Of a stretch of DNA of 64,000 nt, positions 8,563-16,992 are shown in pieces. The position numbers were made by a program, and so were the translations under genes. The notes below the pieces were generated by a model. It was not told the DNA's origin, ran no database searches, and saw nothing but the letters and a program-made list of their open reading frames with translations. Position 1 is the stretch's first letter. Each line of letters opens with the position of its first letter. The DNA comes from an uncultured Oscillospiraceae bacterium (GTDB lineage: Bacteria; Bacillota; Clostridia; Oscillospirales; Ruminococcaceae): NCBI GenBank assembly GCA_934481445.1, contig CAKSPC010000001.1:1-64000 (forward strand), given 5' to 3'.

Positions 8563-9522
8563 TCAGCGATCGATGCAGAAAAACTCCTCCAGCGTGAGCC
8601 CGCTGTCATGCACCATTTTCGCAAGGCTGACGCCAAGGTAACGAACGTGCCACGGTTCGTAGATATATCCTGTGATGCTTTCGCCGTCTTTCGGATAGCG
8701 GATGATAAAGCCGTACTTCCAGCAGTTTGCCGCCAGCCATTTTCCCTCGGCGGTATCCGCGTAGCTTCTCTTCAGCGAGGTTATGTCCATCGCAAGCCCC
8801 GTCTGGTGCTCGCTGTGGCCGGGCTGCGCGGAATAGCGCGAGGCGGTCGCTTCACCGTCTATGCTGCACCAGTATTTGTATACCTGCTGCTGCTTTTCGT
8901 ATGAGCGAAATCCCGAGATGATCGACATATCATACCCCGAGGCTTCTTTCATCTTTACATAAGCCGAGTACGCCGACCTTAAAAGCCCGCTGCCGTAGTC
9001 CTCGGGAAGTCCGTATTCCCTGTTCACGATGATAACGCCGCCGACGGTAGTCACGCCGTCCACGGTGACGGGTTTCGGCGGGACTATCTTCGCTGTTACG
9101 GCGCCGACGCATTTTATATGGTCGAAATCGCATTTCAGTTCAATGCTGCCCCTGCCCTTTATAATGCCGTTTTCGCCTATGACAAGCTTTCCCTTGAGTC
9201 TGAGCACGCTTCCGCTCATAAGCTTCAGTTTTCCGCTTACGTTAACGCTGCCGCCGTCGTTTACGATGATCTTTCCCTTATTATAAACAGCGCCGCCGTC
9301 GCTGCATTTAAGCGTGCCTTTTATCGTAAGCGTGACCCCGGGACGGATGTATAGCTCGCCGCCGTCCTTTACTCGCAGCGTATCCCCTGCGGCAACGGTC
9401 ATATCTTCTTTTATAACAAGCTTGTCGGATACGTTTGTGACCCTTGCGCTGACGCTTTTCCCGCTGAAAAGAAACAGTATCGTCAGAACGCAGCACATCA
9501 CTGCGGACAGAATTTTTTTCAT
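8563..9522 (-). CDS. Secreted D-alanyl-D-alanine carboxypeptidase, VanY/M15B type
   Basis: The 319-aa protein has an N-terminal signal peptide (MKKILSAVMCC start, cleavage near SVSA), a repetitive beta-strand region (about 30-135) and a C-terminal M15 peptidase domain. The zinc motif is visible as PGHSEHQTGLAMDI, with SGFRSYEKQQQVY before it and EPWHVRYLG after it. It should trim the terminal D-Ala of peptidoglycan stem peptides at the cell surface. The N-terminal part has short repeats of the kind GGxxxIxxGxxLxIxGxL, like a small beta-solenoid, and may be a spacer or wall-binding module. Confidence 0.88.
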   Translation of the reverse strand: MKKILSAVMCCVLTILFLFSGKSVSARVTNVSDKLVIKEDMTVAAGDTLRVKDGGELYIRPGVTLTIKGTLKCSDGGAVYNKGKIIVNDGGSVNVSGKLKLMSGSVLRLKGKLVIGENGIIKGRGSIELKCDFDHIKCVGAVTAKIVPPKPVTVDGVTTVGGVIIVNREYGLPEDYGSGLLRSAYSAYVKMKEASGYDMSIISGFRSYEKQQQVYKYWCSIDGEATASRYSAQPGHSEHQTGLAMDITSLKRSYADTAEGKWLAANCWKYGFIIRYPKDGESITGYIYEPWHVRYLGVSLAKMVHDSGLTLEEFFCIDR

Positions 9523-9624
9523 TGAGTTATCCCTCCATCCGGCATAAAAGCCAAAACCGAATATCTGATGTTATCTACATTATAATAATATTATTCATGT
9601 TTGTCAATAACTTTTAAAAACCTG

Positions 9625-9653
9625 TTTACAAACATAGTCGAATATGATAAAAT
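9625..9653 (+). promoter_or_regulatory. Promoter of the LuxR/MalT-like gene
   Basis: TTTACA (9625-9630), 17-base spacer, TAAAAT (9648-9653). The ATG at 9644 lies inside this promoter, which supports the GTG start at 9677. Confidence 0.6.
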
Positions 9654-9676
9654 TATGGCAAAGGGAGGCGAATGCT

Positions 9677-12250
9677 GTGAAAGACAATGCTCTTACCAAT
9701 AAAATTTACATTCCGCCAAGGTTTTATGCCAGGCTTGAACGCATTTATACCGACAAGGCGACCGTAGTTTCCGCCCCCGTTGGCTGCGGAAAGACCACAA
9801 TGGTAAGAGAATTCATCTCCCGCTCTAGGAAAAACGGCATGTCCTGCCGATTTATACGCTCCGCGAAAAGCGTCAGCGACTGCTTTTCGCAGGTGTGCCG
9901 CATCGTGCTGGGGCACGAGGCATTCTCCCCGGAAACGGACGGTCAGTTCACGGCGCTAAGGCACGAAACCGCCCTCGCAAATGCAGACAACGTGTTAATC
10001 GTCGTTGACTGCCACTATGTCGCAGAGGCGTTCCTTGAGAACCTGCGCGCAGCGGAGCTGTTTATTAAGAGCAGCAGCGCGCGGCTCGTTATAATATCAG
10101 ACAACTTACACAACACGCACATTGACGCCGCAAAGGCGCTTGGCATTTCCGTCATAACCGAAAGCGACCTTAAATTCACTCCGTCCGAGGTGGAGGAATA
10201 CTTCCGCTACTGCTCCGTGGAATGCAATGATATTGAGAAAATTTCCGCCCTCGCCGACGGACAGGCAATACGGCTTAAACTCTGTCTGAAGCTTGCTTCT
10301 CTTGGCGTCACACCGGAAAGCGGCAGTGTCACGGAGCTCGCCGCGCAATACATGCAGGCCGCTATGACTCGGGAAGAACTGGGCGCATTCATCTGCGCCG
10401 CGTCCATTGATAATATAAGCGACGATTATCTGCATTCGCTCGTCAGCTCCGGGAGTCTTACGGATTACTTCGGGAGCGGTGCTTTCCGGGAGGATTTTTT
10501 CCTGCAGTTTCTCCGCACGTTTGGCGGCAGCACGGGGCTATGCAGATTTAACGCCAAAACGCGCATCTTCACAGTTCATCCCTGCTTAAAGGATTACATA
10601 TCGGGATACACCTCTTCGCTTCCGCAGGATGTCAGGAGCGCGCTGAAAATATGCATGGCGCGACAGTATCTCAAGCAGCAGAAATTCTATTATGCTTTCT
10701 GTGAATTCTTCCTTGCCGGCGACTACAATGCCGCAGCGGAATGCTCGAACTCCCAGCCGATATCGCTGCGCGACCTGCTGGACACAAAGAAAACGCTTAC
10801 GGAATTTATCGAGAAATGCCCGCTGAACAACAAGGAACTTATCCCACGATACCTCCGCGTGCTTGCAATGCTTATGCTGACATCGGAAAAAAACAACCTG
10901 CGCGGCAACTTCAGGCGCGCCATCGAACATATCTCCGCATCGCCCGAATACGACGCGAAAGAACGCCGCAGGATGCTTTCGTATGCCTATGCCCTCCGAA
11001 CCTACGAGGACTTCTTCTTTGTGGAACGAATGGGCAACCACATAAAGCGGGCATATGAATATTTTGACGGCACGGGTTCGCTGTCCTCGCCGTTTTATAC
11101 ATGGAATATGTATGTGCCGTCGCTTTTCGGACTTATCCACAACTACGCGCTGAGCCTTAAAACCGAGCGCGAACAGTTCGGCAGATTTCACACCATGTAC
11201 AGCGAGATACTTAATCACGGCAAATTCATCCTGGATTACTACAACGCCGAATCGGCTTATTTTACGGGGGATCTCGCCCTTGCGGACAGCATGACGACAA
11301 AACTGCTTGAGTTTTGCAAGGGCAGGGCAAACGACGCGCCGCGGCTCATCGGACTGCTTATGCTGGGCAAGACAGCGGTTTTTTCCGGGGAATACGAAAC
11401 GTATGAGCGCATTGAAAACTCTATTTCGGATATCCTGCACAAAACCGAGGAATACGAGGTTTACATGATGGCAAAAATGAGCCTTGCCATGCTGGATATG
11501 ACCTGTGGAAACATAAAATACAGCGCGTTTTTCGCCTGCTGCAAGGACGACGAGGAAATAAGGCTGAACCGATTTGCCGCGCCGTATTACTGCCTGATAT
11601 CGGCGCTGTACAGACTTTCCCTCGGCATGGTGGACAGGATACTCGAAAACGAACAATACTGCTTCTCAATAACCGACGAGGTGCGAAACGGCACAGTGCG
11701 GCATCAGCTGTATATAATCATCGCCGAAGCTCTCTTTATAAGCGGAAACGACGAAGCCGCCGCGCGGTATGCCGAAAAGGCCCTCGGCGTTATCGAAGGC
11801 ACATCCATTTATATGCCTGCCGCGGAGGTGCTTGTCCACTGCCGCAAAACGCGGGCGTATTATCAGCACAACACCCCCGAAAGCGCCGTTGTGCTGCGCG
11901 CGTGCAGGGCGGCGGAGAAATTCATCCTCGGCTCGGACACCATCCTCACCTACAAGCTGACGAAAATCCGCCGAAAAACGCCTGCGCCGCACTGTGCAAA
12001 GCCGCAGCCGCCCGAGGATTTCAGCGCCGCAAAGCAGCTCGGACTTACAAAAAAGGAATATGCAGTTTCCTCGCTGGCGGCACAGTCGCTTTCAAACGAG
12101 GAGATATCACAAAAGCTTTCGATAAGCATAGACAGCGTGAAAGGCTGCCTGAAACGCACTTTCGCGAAAACTGGGGTACGCTCCCGCAACGGGCTGGAGG
12201 CGCTTTTCGCCGCGCATACTTCACCCGAGAAGAACAAAAACAAGCGCTAA
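9677..12250 (+). CDS. MalT/LAL-type LuxR transcriptional regulator
   Basis: The 857-aa protein has an N-terminal ATPase with Walker A APVGCGKT and a Walker B-like LIVVDCHYV, a long helical TPR-like middle (about 330-780) and a C-terminal LuxR helix-turn-helix (about 800-850: LTKKEYAVSSLAAQSLSNEE, then IDSVKGCLKRTFAKTG). This layout is the LAL/MalT family: ATP-dependent activators that respond to a small molecule. GTG at 9677 has GGGAGG eight bases upstream; the in-frame ATG at 9644 falls within the promoter. Targets and inducer are unknown; the neighbouring sugar enzymes are one candidate, but they are not adjacent. Confidence 0.85.
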   Translation: MKDNALTNKIYIPPRFYARLERIYTDKATVVSAPVGCGKTTMVREFISRSRKNGMSCRFIRSAKSVSDCFSQVCRIVLGHEAFSPETDGQFTALRHETALANADNVLIVVDCHYVAEAFLENLRAAELFIKSSSARLVIISDNLHNTHIDAAKALGISVITESDLKFTPSEVEEYFRYCSVECNDIEKISALADGQAIRLKLCLKLASLGVTPESGSVTELAAQYMQAAMTREELGAFICAASIDNISDDYLHSLVSSGSLTDYFGSGAFREDFFLQFLRTFGGSTGLCRFNAKTRIFTVHPCLKDYISGYTSSLPQDVRSALKICMARQYLKQQKFYYAFCEFFLAGDYNAAAECSNSQPISLRDLLDTKKTLTEFIEKCPLNNKELIPRYLRVLAMLMLTSEKNNLRGNFRRAIEHISASPEYDAKERRRMLSYAYALRTYEDFFFVERMGNHIKRAYEYFDGTGSLSSPFYTWNMYVPSLFGLIHNYALSLKTEREQFGRFHTMYSEILNHGKFILDYYNAESAYFTGDLALADSMTTKLLEFCKGRANDAPRLIGLLMLGKTAVFSGEYETYERIENSISDILHKTEEYEVYMMAKMSLAMLDMTCGNIKYSAFFACCKDDEEIRLNRFAAPYYCLISALYRLSLGMVDRILENEQYCFSITDEVRNGTVRHQLYIIIAEALFISGNDEAAARYAEKALGVIEGTSIYMPAAEVLVHCRKTRAYYQHNTPESAVVLRACRAAEKFILGSDTILTYKLTKIRRKTPAPHCAKPQPPEDFSAAKQLGLTKKEYAVSSLAAQSLSNEEISQKLSISIDSVKGCLKRTFAKTGVRSRNGLEALFAAHTSPEKNKNKR

Positions 12251-12490
12251 TATCAGCTTCATGTCCGCCTTTTCGTTAAGAAGCAGGAATATCACCGCGC
12301 AAATCAGCAGCGCGTCCCTGTCGTGCAGCAATCCTGAAATTGGATCGTTCCTGCGCGGCGGCATGGGGCGGGCGTTATTATGACCATGCGGGCATTCCGC
12401 GCGGGTGATTTCCTGCGCAGCTTCACATGGAATGTCCTCGCGGGGCGGCTCCCCGCCGTACAGCGTGGACTGTGTTGTGCTCCATACCAT
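12221..12490 (-). CDS. Small uncharacterised protein with hydrophobic C-terminus
   Basis: The 89-aa protein has a Pro/Arg/His-rich N-terminal half and a C-terminal half (LLHDRDALLICAVIFLLLNE, then a second hydrophobic stretch) that could form two short membrane segments. I do not recognise a named family. GGAGG lies seven bases before the ATG, and it is the last of three same-strand small genes. Its 3' end overlaps the convergent LuxR gene by 30 bases, with no terminator between them. Confidence 0.65.
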   Translation of the reverse strand: MVWSTTQSTLYGGEPPREDIPCEAAQEITRAECPHGHNNARPMPPRRNDPISGLLHDRDALLICAVIFLLLNEKADMKLILALVFVLLG

Positions 12491-12505
12491 GTTGCCACCT
12501 CCGAA

Positions 12506-12826
12506 TCAGAACAGCCTGCCAAGCAGCCCGCTTTCTTTTAGCACGGGCAGCAGCGCGAAAAGCTTCATGAATTTTACCGCCGCGTCTATTTTGGCGCGGT
12601 TTTCCTCCCGCAGCAGCGGCTTCAGCGCCAGAAGAAAACGCTCGTTGTCGTCGTGACGGTTCATGCTTTCCATCATGCCCATCAGCTTTATCAGCATATC
12701 AGCGTCCAGCCCGTCGAACAGACCGCCGCCCTGACTGCTATCCTGCCCGGTCTGCGGCTGTTCGCCCTGCGTTTCTTCCTCGGGTTCCTCCGCCAGCGCA
12801 CGGAGGATATCTTCAATATTTTCCAT
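12506..12826 (-). CDS. Small uncharacterised acidic/helical protein
   Basis: The 106-aa protein has an acidic, Gln/Gly-rich N-terminus (about 1-40) and a helical C-terminal part (MLIKLMGMMESMNRHDDNER, then KPLLREENRAKIDAAVKFMK). No known domain is recognised. A GGAGG site precedes the ATG by six bases. It lies between two other small genes with gaps of 15-20 bases, so the three are probably one operon. A complex or shared role is likely but not visible. Confidence 0.7.
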   Translation of the reverse strand: MENIEDILRALAEEPEEETQGEQPQTGQDSSQGGGLFDGLDADMLIKLMGMMESMNRHDDNERFLLALKPLLREENRAKIDAAVKFMKLFALLPVLKESGLLGRLF

Positions 12827-12846
12827 GCGCCGCCTCCGTTACAGTG

Positions 12847-13080
12847 TCATTTTCCGCCGAGCAATCTCATGATATCCTCGGGGGATGAAGCATTTTTCAG
12901 CTTTGTCATAAGCTCCTTATTCGCAAGCACGGCGCGAAGCTTCTCCCTGTCGGACTTCGAAAGACCCGAGGCGAGCATTTTCATGTCGCCTTTCTCCAGC
13001 GTCTGCCTAAGCTGATCAGAGCTTACGCCAAGCTTTCCGCCGGCTGCTTTTAACAATTTTTCGTAATTGCTGTCTGTCAT
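12847..13080 (-). CDS. Small uncharacterised helical protein
   Basis: The 77-aa soluble, charged protein is predicted to be all helical, with a KLGVSSDQLRQTLEKGDM segment and an ending EDIMRLLGGK. I cannot assign a family. It is the first gene of the three-gene cluster and has a strong GGAGG ribosome site eight bases before the ATG. Similar short proteins are, to my recollection, common in Clostridia without a known role; that is not something I can check here. Confidence 0.7.
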   Translation of the reverse strand: MTDSNYEKLLKAAGGKLGVSSDQLRQTLEKGDMKMLASGLSKSDREKLRAVLANKELMTKLKNASSPEDIMRLLGGK

Positions 13081-13221
13081 GATGATGACCTCCGTAAATA
13101 TATTGTGAAAAACTGCCGAAAAATCATCAATACCCCTTTTCTTCTTATTGATTTTATGATATAATATATAAAAAAAGAACTTGAACAGCTTTTTTACGAC
13201 TGTTCCCGAAAGGAAATATCA

Positions 13222-13737
13222 ATGAAAATTCTGGTAGTATCGGATACGCACAGGAATTTTTCCGTGCTTGACGAAACCGTAAACGACAATCTTGACGCCG
13301 ATGTTATCATACATCTCGGTGACGGCGACAACGAATTCCGCGATGTAAGCAATCTCCACCCCGAAAAGGCGATGGTGTTCGTCGGCGGCAACTGCGACTA
13401 CGGCGGGATGCACAAGCTTTCGCAGGTTGTAACGGTGAGCGGATACAAAATCTTCTGCTGCCACGGCCATGTTCAGAACGTTGCAATGGGTCTTGAGCGG
13501 CTCATAAGCGACGCGAAGAAAAACGACTGCAAGATAGCGCTGTACGGTCATACTCACGTTTACCGCACCGACAAGATAAACGACGTTTATGTTATGAACC
13601 CAGGCAGCCTTTCCTCCCCGAGAAACGGCAATCCACCGACCTATGGCATAATCGAACTCAGCAGCAGCGGCGAGATAACCATGAACATCGTAACCGCAAA
13701 GCAGCCCGGCGCGGAGGAAACGACGGAAAAGAAATGA
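13222..13737 (+). CDS. Metallophosphoesterase, YfcE/MJ0936 type
   Basis: The 171-aa protein shows the full set of dinuclear-metal motifs: SDTHRN, HLGDGD, GGNCD, CCHGH and GHTHVY. Members of this compact family hydrolyse phosphodiesters in vitro; physiological substrates are mostly unknown. Start ATG follows GAAAGGA. It overlaps birA by four bases (ATGA), so translation of the two is probably coupled. A hairpin GAACAG/CTGTTC lies just upstream (13184-13206), of unclear use. Confidence 0.92.
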   Translation: MKILVVSDTHRNFSVLDETVNDNLDADVIIHLGDGDNEFRDVSNLHPEKAMVFVGGNCDYGGMHKLSQVVTVSGYKIFCCHGHVQNVAMGLERLISDAKKNDCKIALYGHTHVYRTDKINDVYVMNPGSLSSPRNGNPPTYGIIELSSSGEITMNIVTAKQPGAEETTEKK

Positions 13738-14462
13738 AAGATTTCCTCATCATTGACAAAGTGGATTCCACCAACAGCTACATCCGGCGCAGCATTGCCG
13801 ACCTGCCAGATCTTTTCGCCGTTACGGCGGGAATGCAGACCGCCGGACGCGGCAGGCGCGGGCACGACTGGCTGGCGGACGACGGAATGCTGCCGCTGTC
13901 TATTCTGATAAAGGACCCCGTATCCCCCGAAACGCTGACGCTTCGGGCGGGCGTTGCCGTGTGCGAAGCCATCGAGAAATTCTACGCGGGCGGCTCGCTT
14001 CACGCGGGCATAAAGTGGCCGAACGACGTCATCATAAATTCCCGCAAGGTCTGTGGTATTCTATGCGAAAGCGTGTGCATCGGTGACAAAATAAATATTA
14101 TCTGCGGAATAGGCGTAAACTTAGCACAGGAAGAAAGCTTTTTCAAATCCGCGGGGATACCGCACGGAGCGTCGCTGAAAATGCTTACGGGCACGGCGCC
14201 CGACCGCAACTCGCTTGCCGAAGAGATAGTTTCGAACATGAGGAAACTCTGCGGCTGCGAATTTAAGGACGTATATGAAAGATACAAGCAGCGCTGCCTT
14301 AACCTCGGAAAGGACGTAAGGATAATCGGCGAAAGCGGCGAGCGTACTGCGTTTGCGCTGGACATCGCGCCGAACGGGTTTCTTGTCTGCAAGGACGAAA
14401 GCGGCTTTTTCGAGGTGAACTCCGGAGAGGTCAGCGTGCGCGGGCTTATGGACTATATCTGA
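13734..14462 (+). CDS. birA: Biotin--[acetyl-CoA-carboxylase] ligase
   Basis: The 242-aa protein activates biotin with ATP and attaches it to the carboxyl carrier protein of acetyl-CoA carboxylase and similar enzymes. Visible motifs are DSTNSYIRR, AGRGRRGHDW (biotinyl-5'-AMP loop) and IKWPNDV, with the small C-terminal domain after about residue 190. The N-terminal DNA-binding domain of bifunctional BirA is absent, so this is a ligase only and not a biotin repressor. It sits between the phosphoesterase and a CYTH gene in a short operon. Confidence 0.95.
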   Translation: MKDFLIIDKVDSTNSYIRRSIADLPDLFAVTAGMQTAGRGRRGHDWLADDGMLPLSILIKDPVSPETLTLRAGVAVCEAIEKFYAGGSLHAGIKWPNDVIINSRKVCGILCESVCIGDKINIICGIGVNLAQEESFFKSAGIPHGASLKMLTGTAPDRNSLAEEIVSNMRKLCGCEFKDVYERYKQRCLNLGKDVRIIGESGERTAFALDIAPNGFLVCKDESGFFEVNSGEVSVRGLMDYI

Positions 14463-14475
14463 GGGCGGAACGATA

Positions 14476-15030
14476 ATGATAGAAAACGAATTCAAGGTCA
14501 TGCTGACGGAAGCGCAGTACGAAAAGGTGCTTGCCATGTTTGAGTGGGACAGCTCCGCCATGCAGGTGAACAATTACTATGACACAAGGGATCTCGCGCT
14601 TTCGTCGGCGCACATAACCGTGCGCGTACGCGAAAAGGGCGGGCGGTATTTTCTTCAGATGAAGCTGCCGAACGGGGCGGATTTCTCGCGAATCGAGCTT
14701 GAAAAGGAGCTTGAAAATATCCCCGAAGAAATTTCATCTGAAGTGCTGAACGGACTTGCAGGGCGGTATATTTCAGATCTTCCCGATGTGCGCAGGCTGG
14801 GCGCATTATCCACGCTGCGGAATGTGAAACGTATATACGGTGCGGAAATCGACCTCGACAAAAGCGAATATTTCGGAAAGGTAGACCACGAGCTTGAGGT
14901 AGAATTCACCGACGAATCTGCCGCTCGGGATATCATGGAGAAGATATGCGGCGCCGCCGAAATATCCCGCAACGGGGATGTCTGCACGGGAAAAATACAT
15001 CGTTTTCTTGCAGAATACAGAAAAAATTGA
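14476..15030 (+). CDS. CYTH domain protein (triphosphate tunnel enzyme)
   Basis: The 184-aa protein begins IENEFKVML, which holds the ExExK signature of CYTH domains, and continues with alternating charged strands such as ITVRVREKGGRYFLQMK and a late VDHELEVEF, as in tunnel-shaped beta barrels. Family members hydrolyse inorganic triphosphate, thiamine triphosphate or make cAMP; bacterial stand-alone forms are most often triphosphatases. It is the last gene of the operon and is followed directly by the promoter of tRNA-Leu. Confidence 0.85.
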   Translation: MIENEFKVMLTEAQYEKVLAMFEWDSSAMQVNNYYDTRDLALSSAHITVRVREKGGRYFLQMKLPNGADFSRIELEKELENIPEEISSEVLNGLAGRYISDLPDVRRLGALSTLRNVKRIYGAEIDLDKSEYFGKVDHELEVEFTDESAARDIMEKICGAAEISRNGDVCTGKIHRFLAEYRKN

Positions 15031-15038
15031 TTTTGGTA

Positions 15039-15067
15039 TTGACAATTCACTCTAAAAGTTGTATAAT
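15039..15067 (+). promoter_or_regulatory. Promoter of tRNA-Leu
   Basis: TTGACA (15039-15044), 17-base spacer, TATAAT (15062-15067); the tRNA begins 18 bases later. Perfect consensus. Confidence 0.92.
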
Positions 15068-15084
15068 ATTATTGCTGTGAATTT

Positions 15085-15171
15085 GCTGCTGTGGCGAAAT
15101 CGGCAGACGCAAGGGACTTAAAATCCCTCGGTGGAAACACCGTACCGGTTCAAGTCCGGTCAGCAGCACCA
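15085..15171 (+). tRNA. tRNA-Leu (TAA)
   Basis: Acceptor arms GCTGCTG and CAGCAGC enclose a class II tRNA with a long variable arm. The anticodon stem AGGGA/TCCCT has loop CTTAAAA, giving anticodon TAA (UUA/UUG leucine codons). The T-arm reads CCGGTTCAAGTCCGG. The CCA end is encoded (15169-15171), unlike in the tRNA-Ser of this window. Confidence 0.97.
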
Positions 15172-15181
15172 GATTTCAATA

Positions 15182-15214
15182 AAAATACCGCCTTATAGGG
15201 GCGGTATTTTTATT
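15182..15214 (+). terminator. Terminator of tRNA-Leu
   Basis: AAAATACCGCC (15182-15192) pairs with GGCGGTATTTT (15200-15210) and is followed by TATT. It lies 11 bases after the tRNA. Confidence 0.85.
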
Positions 15215-15290
15215 GAAATGGCATCGTTTTTCATTTCGCAGTCGGAGCGACTGCGATTTTGCTTGCGCAAAACCATGAAAAACGACGCGG
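15213..15290. repeat. Structured intergenic repeat, long form (three-way fold)
   Basis: The outer stem is TCGTTTTTCAT (15224-15234) with ATGAAAAACGA (15275-15285). Inside are two perfect hairpins: CGCAGTCG/CGACTGCG with loop GAG (15237-15255) and TTTTGC/GCAAAA with loop TTGC (15257-15272). The outer arms and flanks match the element at 75-131 near tRNA-Ser, where only one inner hairpin is present. There is no open reading frame or transposase. Confidence 0.7.
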
Positions 15291-15530
15291 GCACCTGCTT
15301 TACCGTGGGGTGGTTTTTTTTGTTATAAATGACTTCGGCTTCGCCTTGTCAGCCGGAGCGACTGCGATTTTGCTTACGCAAAACCATGAAAAACGACGCG
15401 GGCACCTGCTTTAACGTGGGGTGGTTTTTTTTATTTTTGTTATAAATGACTTCGGCTTCGCCTTGTCAGTTGGGGGAGCTACGAAATAAAAAGTGCAATG
15501 CGGCTGATTTACCGTGGGGCGGATTTTTTA
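15245..15530. repeat. Degenerate tandem repeats after the structured element
   Basis: The segment from GGAGCGACTGCG to the T-run near 15320 is repeated at an offset of 111 bases, and the TGTTATAAATGACTTCGGC segment recurs at an offset of 117 (15321 and 15438). A third partial copy of the ACCGTGGGGCGG motif lies at 15511. The second unit keeps the two inner hairpins and the right outer arm but has lost the left outer arm. No gene is visible between 15172 and 15634. Confidence 0.65.
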
Positions 15531-15634
15531 TGTTGGAATTACATCATTGATAAAAAATTTCGGATAATTGTTAAAATTATAAGCAAAAAAGGTTGAATTT
15601 ACGCGGATTATGGAGTAAAATAAAATCAAATGGG

Positions 15635-15800
15635 ACTGTCGGTGCTCCCCGAAAAGGGAGATAATAGGGAAACAGGTGCAAGACCTGTGCAGTCACGCTG
15701 CCGTAAGGGGCAGCCTTTCTCCATGCGCGCGGCGCGGCCACTGATTTTTCGGGAAGGCGGAGATGGGCGCTTATCCCCGAGCCGGAATACCTGCCGACAA
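15635..15800 (+). promoter_or_regulatory. Cobalamin riboswitch
   Basis: The leader shows the conserved cobalamin aptamer: P1 arms TGTCGG (15637-15642) and CCGACA (15793-15798), the AATAGGGAA-like segment near 15663, the ACGCTGCCGTAAG core near 15695, GGCCACTG (15736-15743) with GGGAAGGC after it, and the B12-box-like AGCCGGAATACCTGCC (15780-15795). It precedes cobT and the whole cob operon, so binding of adenosylcobalamin should lower expression. Confidence 0.93.
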
Positions 15801-15882
15801 ACTATCCCGCGCGGCTCTGCGAGCGACGGAGATGCGCAAAAGAGTCGGGCGGTTGTCCGGCTGCTTTTTGCGTGCAGATTTT

Positions 15883-15922
15883 ACCGTATGCTTGATCAAG
15901 TCGGGCATACGGTTTTGCTTTA
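15883..15922 (+). terminator. Probable expression-platform terminator of the riboswitch
   Basis: ACCGTATGC (15883-15891) pairs with GCATACGGT (15905-15913), followed by TTTGCTTTAT. It lies between aptamer and cobT, as expected for a transcription-attenuation switch. The T-run is interrupted, so the mechanism is inferred. Confidence 0.55.
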
Positions 15923-15963
15923 TATTGCCCGGCCTGAAAACAGAGCCAAATTCGGAGGAAAAA

Positions 15964-16992
15964 ATGAGATTTGACAAAACTGCGGAGAACGCCGCGAAAC
16001 TCCGCTGGAACAGCATTGCAAAGCCACTCGGCGGACTTGGTGTGCTGGAGGACATGATATCAGAAATCGCAGGAATGCGCGGAACGCCCGATGTTGCGCT
16101 GAAACACAGAACAGCGGTGATATTGTGCGCAGACAACGGCGTTGTCCGCGAGGGCGTAAGCCAGTCTGACAGCAGCGTTACCGCCGCCGTGGCAAAGGAG
16201 ATCGCACAGGGCAGGTCGAGCGTTAATCTCCTTGCGAAGCAGTTCGGCGCGGAGGTCATCACGGTGGATATCGGCATGAATACAGACGCTGACGATGAGC
16301 GTATTCTTAACCGAAAAATCGCTTACGGCACCGATAATATTGCCGTTGGCGCGGCGATGACCCGCGGACAGGCAGAAGCGGCGATAAATGTCGGAAAAGC
16401 GCTTGCGCATAAGCTGTGCGAAAACGGCGCGGATATCATAATCACGGGAGAAATGGGTATAGGAAACACCACTACATCCGCCGCGATAGCCTCCGTTATC
16501 CTCGGCATTCCGCCGGAGCGTGCGGCGGGGCGCGGCGCGGGGCTTGACAGCGCGGGTCTTGTCCGAAAGGCCGAGGTGATACGCCGCGCTGTTTCCGTAA
16601 ATCACCCCGACCCGGGCGACCCCATCGACATTCTTTCAAAACTCGGCGGATACGACATCGCGGGGATGGCGGGGCTGTTTCTCGGCGGGGAGGAACGCGG
16701 CGTGCCAGTCGTTATCGACGGCGTGATATCCTGCGTAGCCGCCTGTCTTGCGGAAATGATATCGCCGACCTGCCGCGATTTCATGCTGCCGTCGCATATT
16801 TCAAACGAGCCTGCGGCGCGGCTTCTGCTCGAAAAACTCGAACTGAAAGCGCCGATAACCGCGGGGCTTCATCTTGGCGAGGGCACGGGCGGAGTAATGC
16901 TTCTGCCGCTGCTGGACGGCGCCCTTGCGGTTTACAACGATGCGCACAGATTTGATGAAATGAACCTCGATAATTACAAGGAGCTTAAATGA
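15964..16992 (+). CDS. cobT: Nicotinate-nucleotide--dimethylbenzimidazole phosphoribosyltransferase
   Basis: The 342-aa enzyme makes alpha-ribazole phosphate, the lower-ligand precursor of cobalamin. Visible family features are KPLGGLGVLEDM near the N-terminus, CADNGVVREGVSQS, GEMGIGNTTTSAAI, a DPIDILSKLGGYDIAGM segment, and the late LGEGTGGVMLLP loop. The reading frame is open far upstream through the riboswitch, but ATG at 15964, right after GGAGG, is the real start. It overlaps cobU by four bases. Confidence 0.95.
   Translation: MRFDKTAENAAKLRWNSIAKPLGGLGVLEDMISEIAGMRGTPDVALKHRTAVILCADNGVVREGVSQSDSSVTAAVAKEIAQGRSSVNLLAKQFGAEVITVDIGMNTDADDERILNRKIAYGTDNIAVGAAMTRGQAEAAINVGKALAHKLCENGADIIITGEMGIGNTTTSAAIASVILGIPPERAAGRGAGLDSAGLVRKAEVIRRAVSVNHPDPGDPIDILSKLGGYDIAGMAGLFLGGEERGVPVVIDGVISCVAACLAEMISPTCRDFMLPSHISNEPAARLLLEKLELKAPITAGLHLGEGTGGVMLLPLLDGALAVYNDAHRFDEMNLDNYKELK

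Noticed and set aside
9644..9676. ATG start 11 codons upstream of the LuxR-like gene
   Set aside because: It lies inside the -35/-10 spacer of the promoter and has no ribosome site; GTG at 9677 has GGGAGG at good spacing.
15213..15530. CRISPR array
   Set aside because: Units are 111-117 bases long and copied whole, there are no unique spacers of equal size and no cas genes.
15763..15963. Upstream extension of cobT
   Set aside because: It runs through the cobalamin riboswitch; similarity to CobT begins only at the ATG at 15964.
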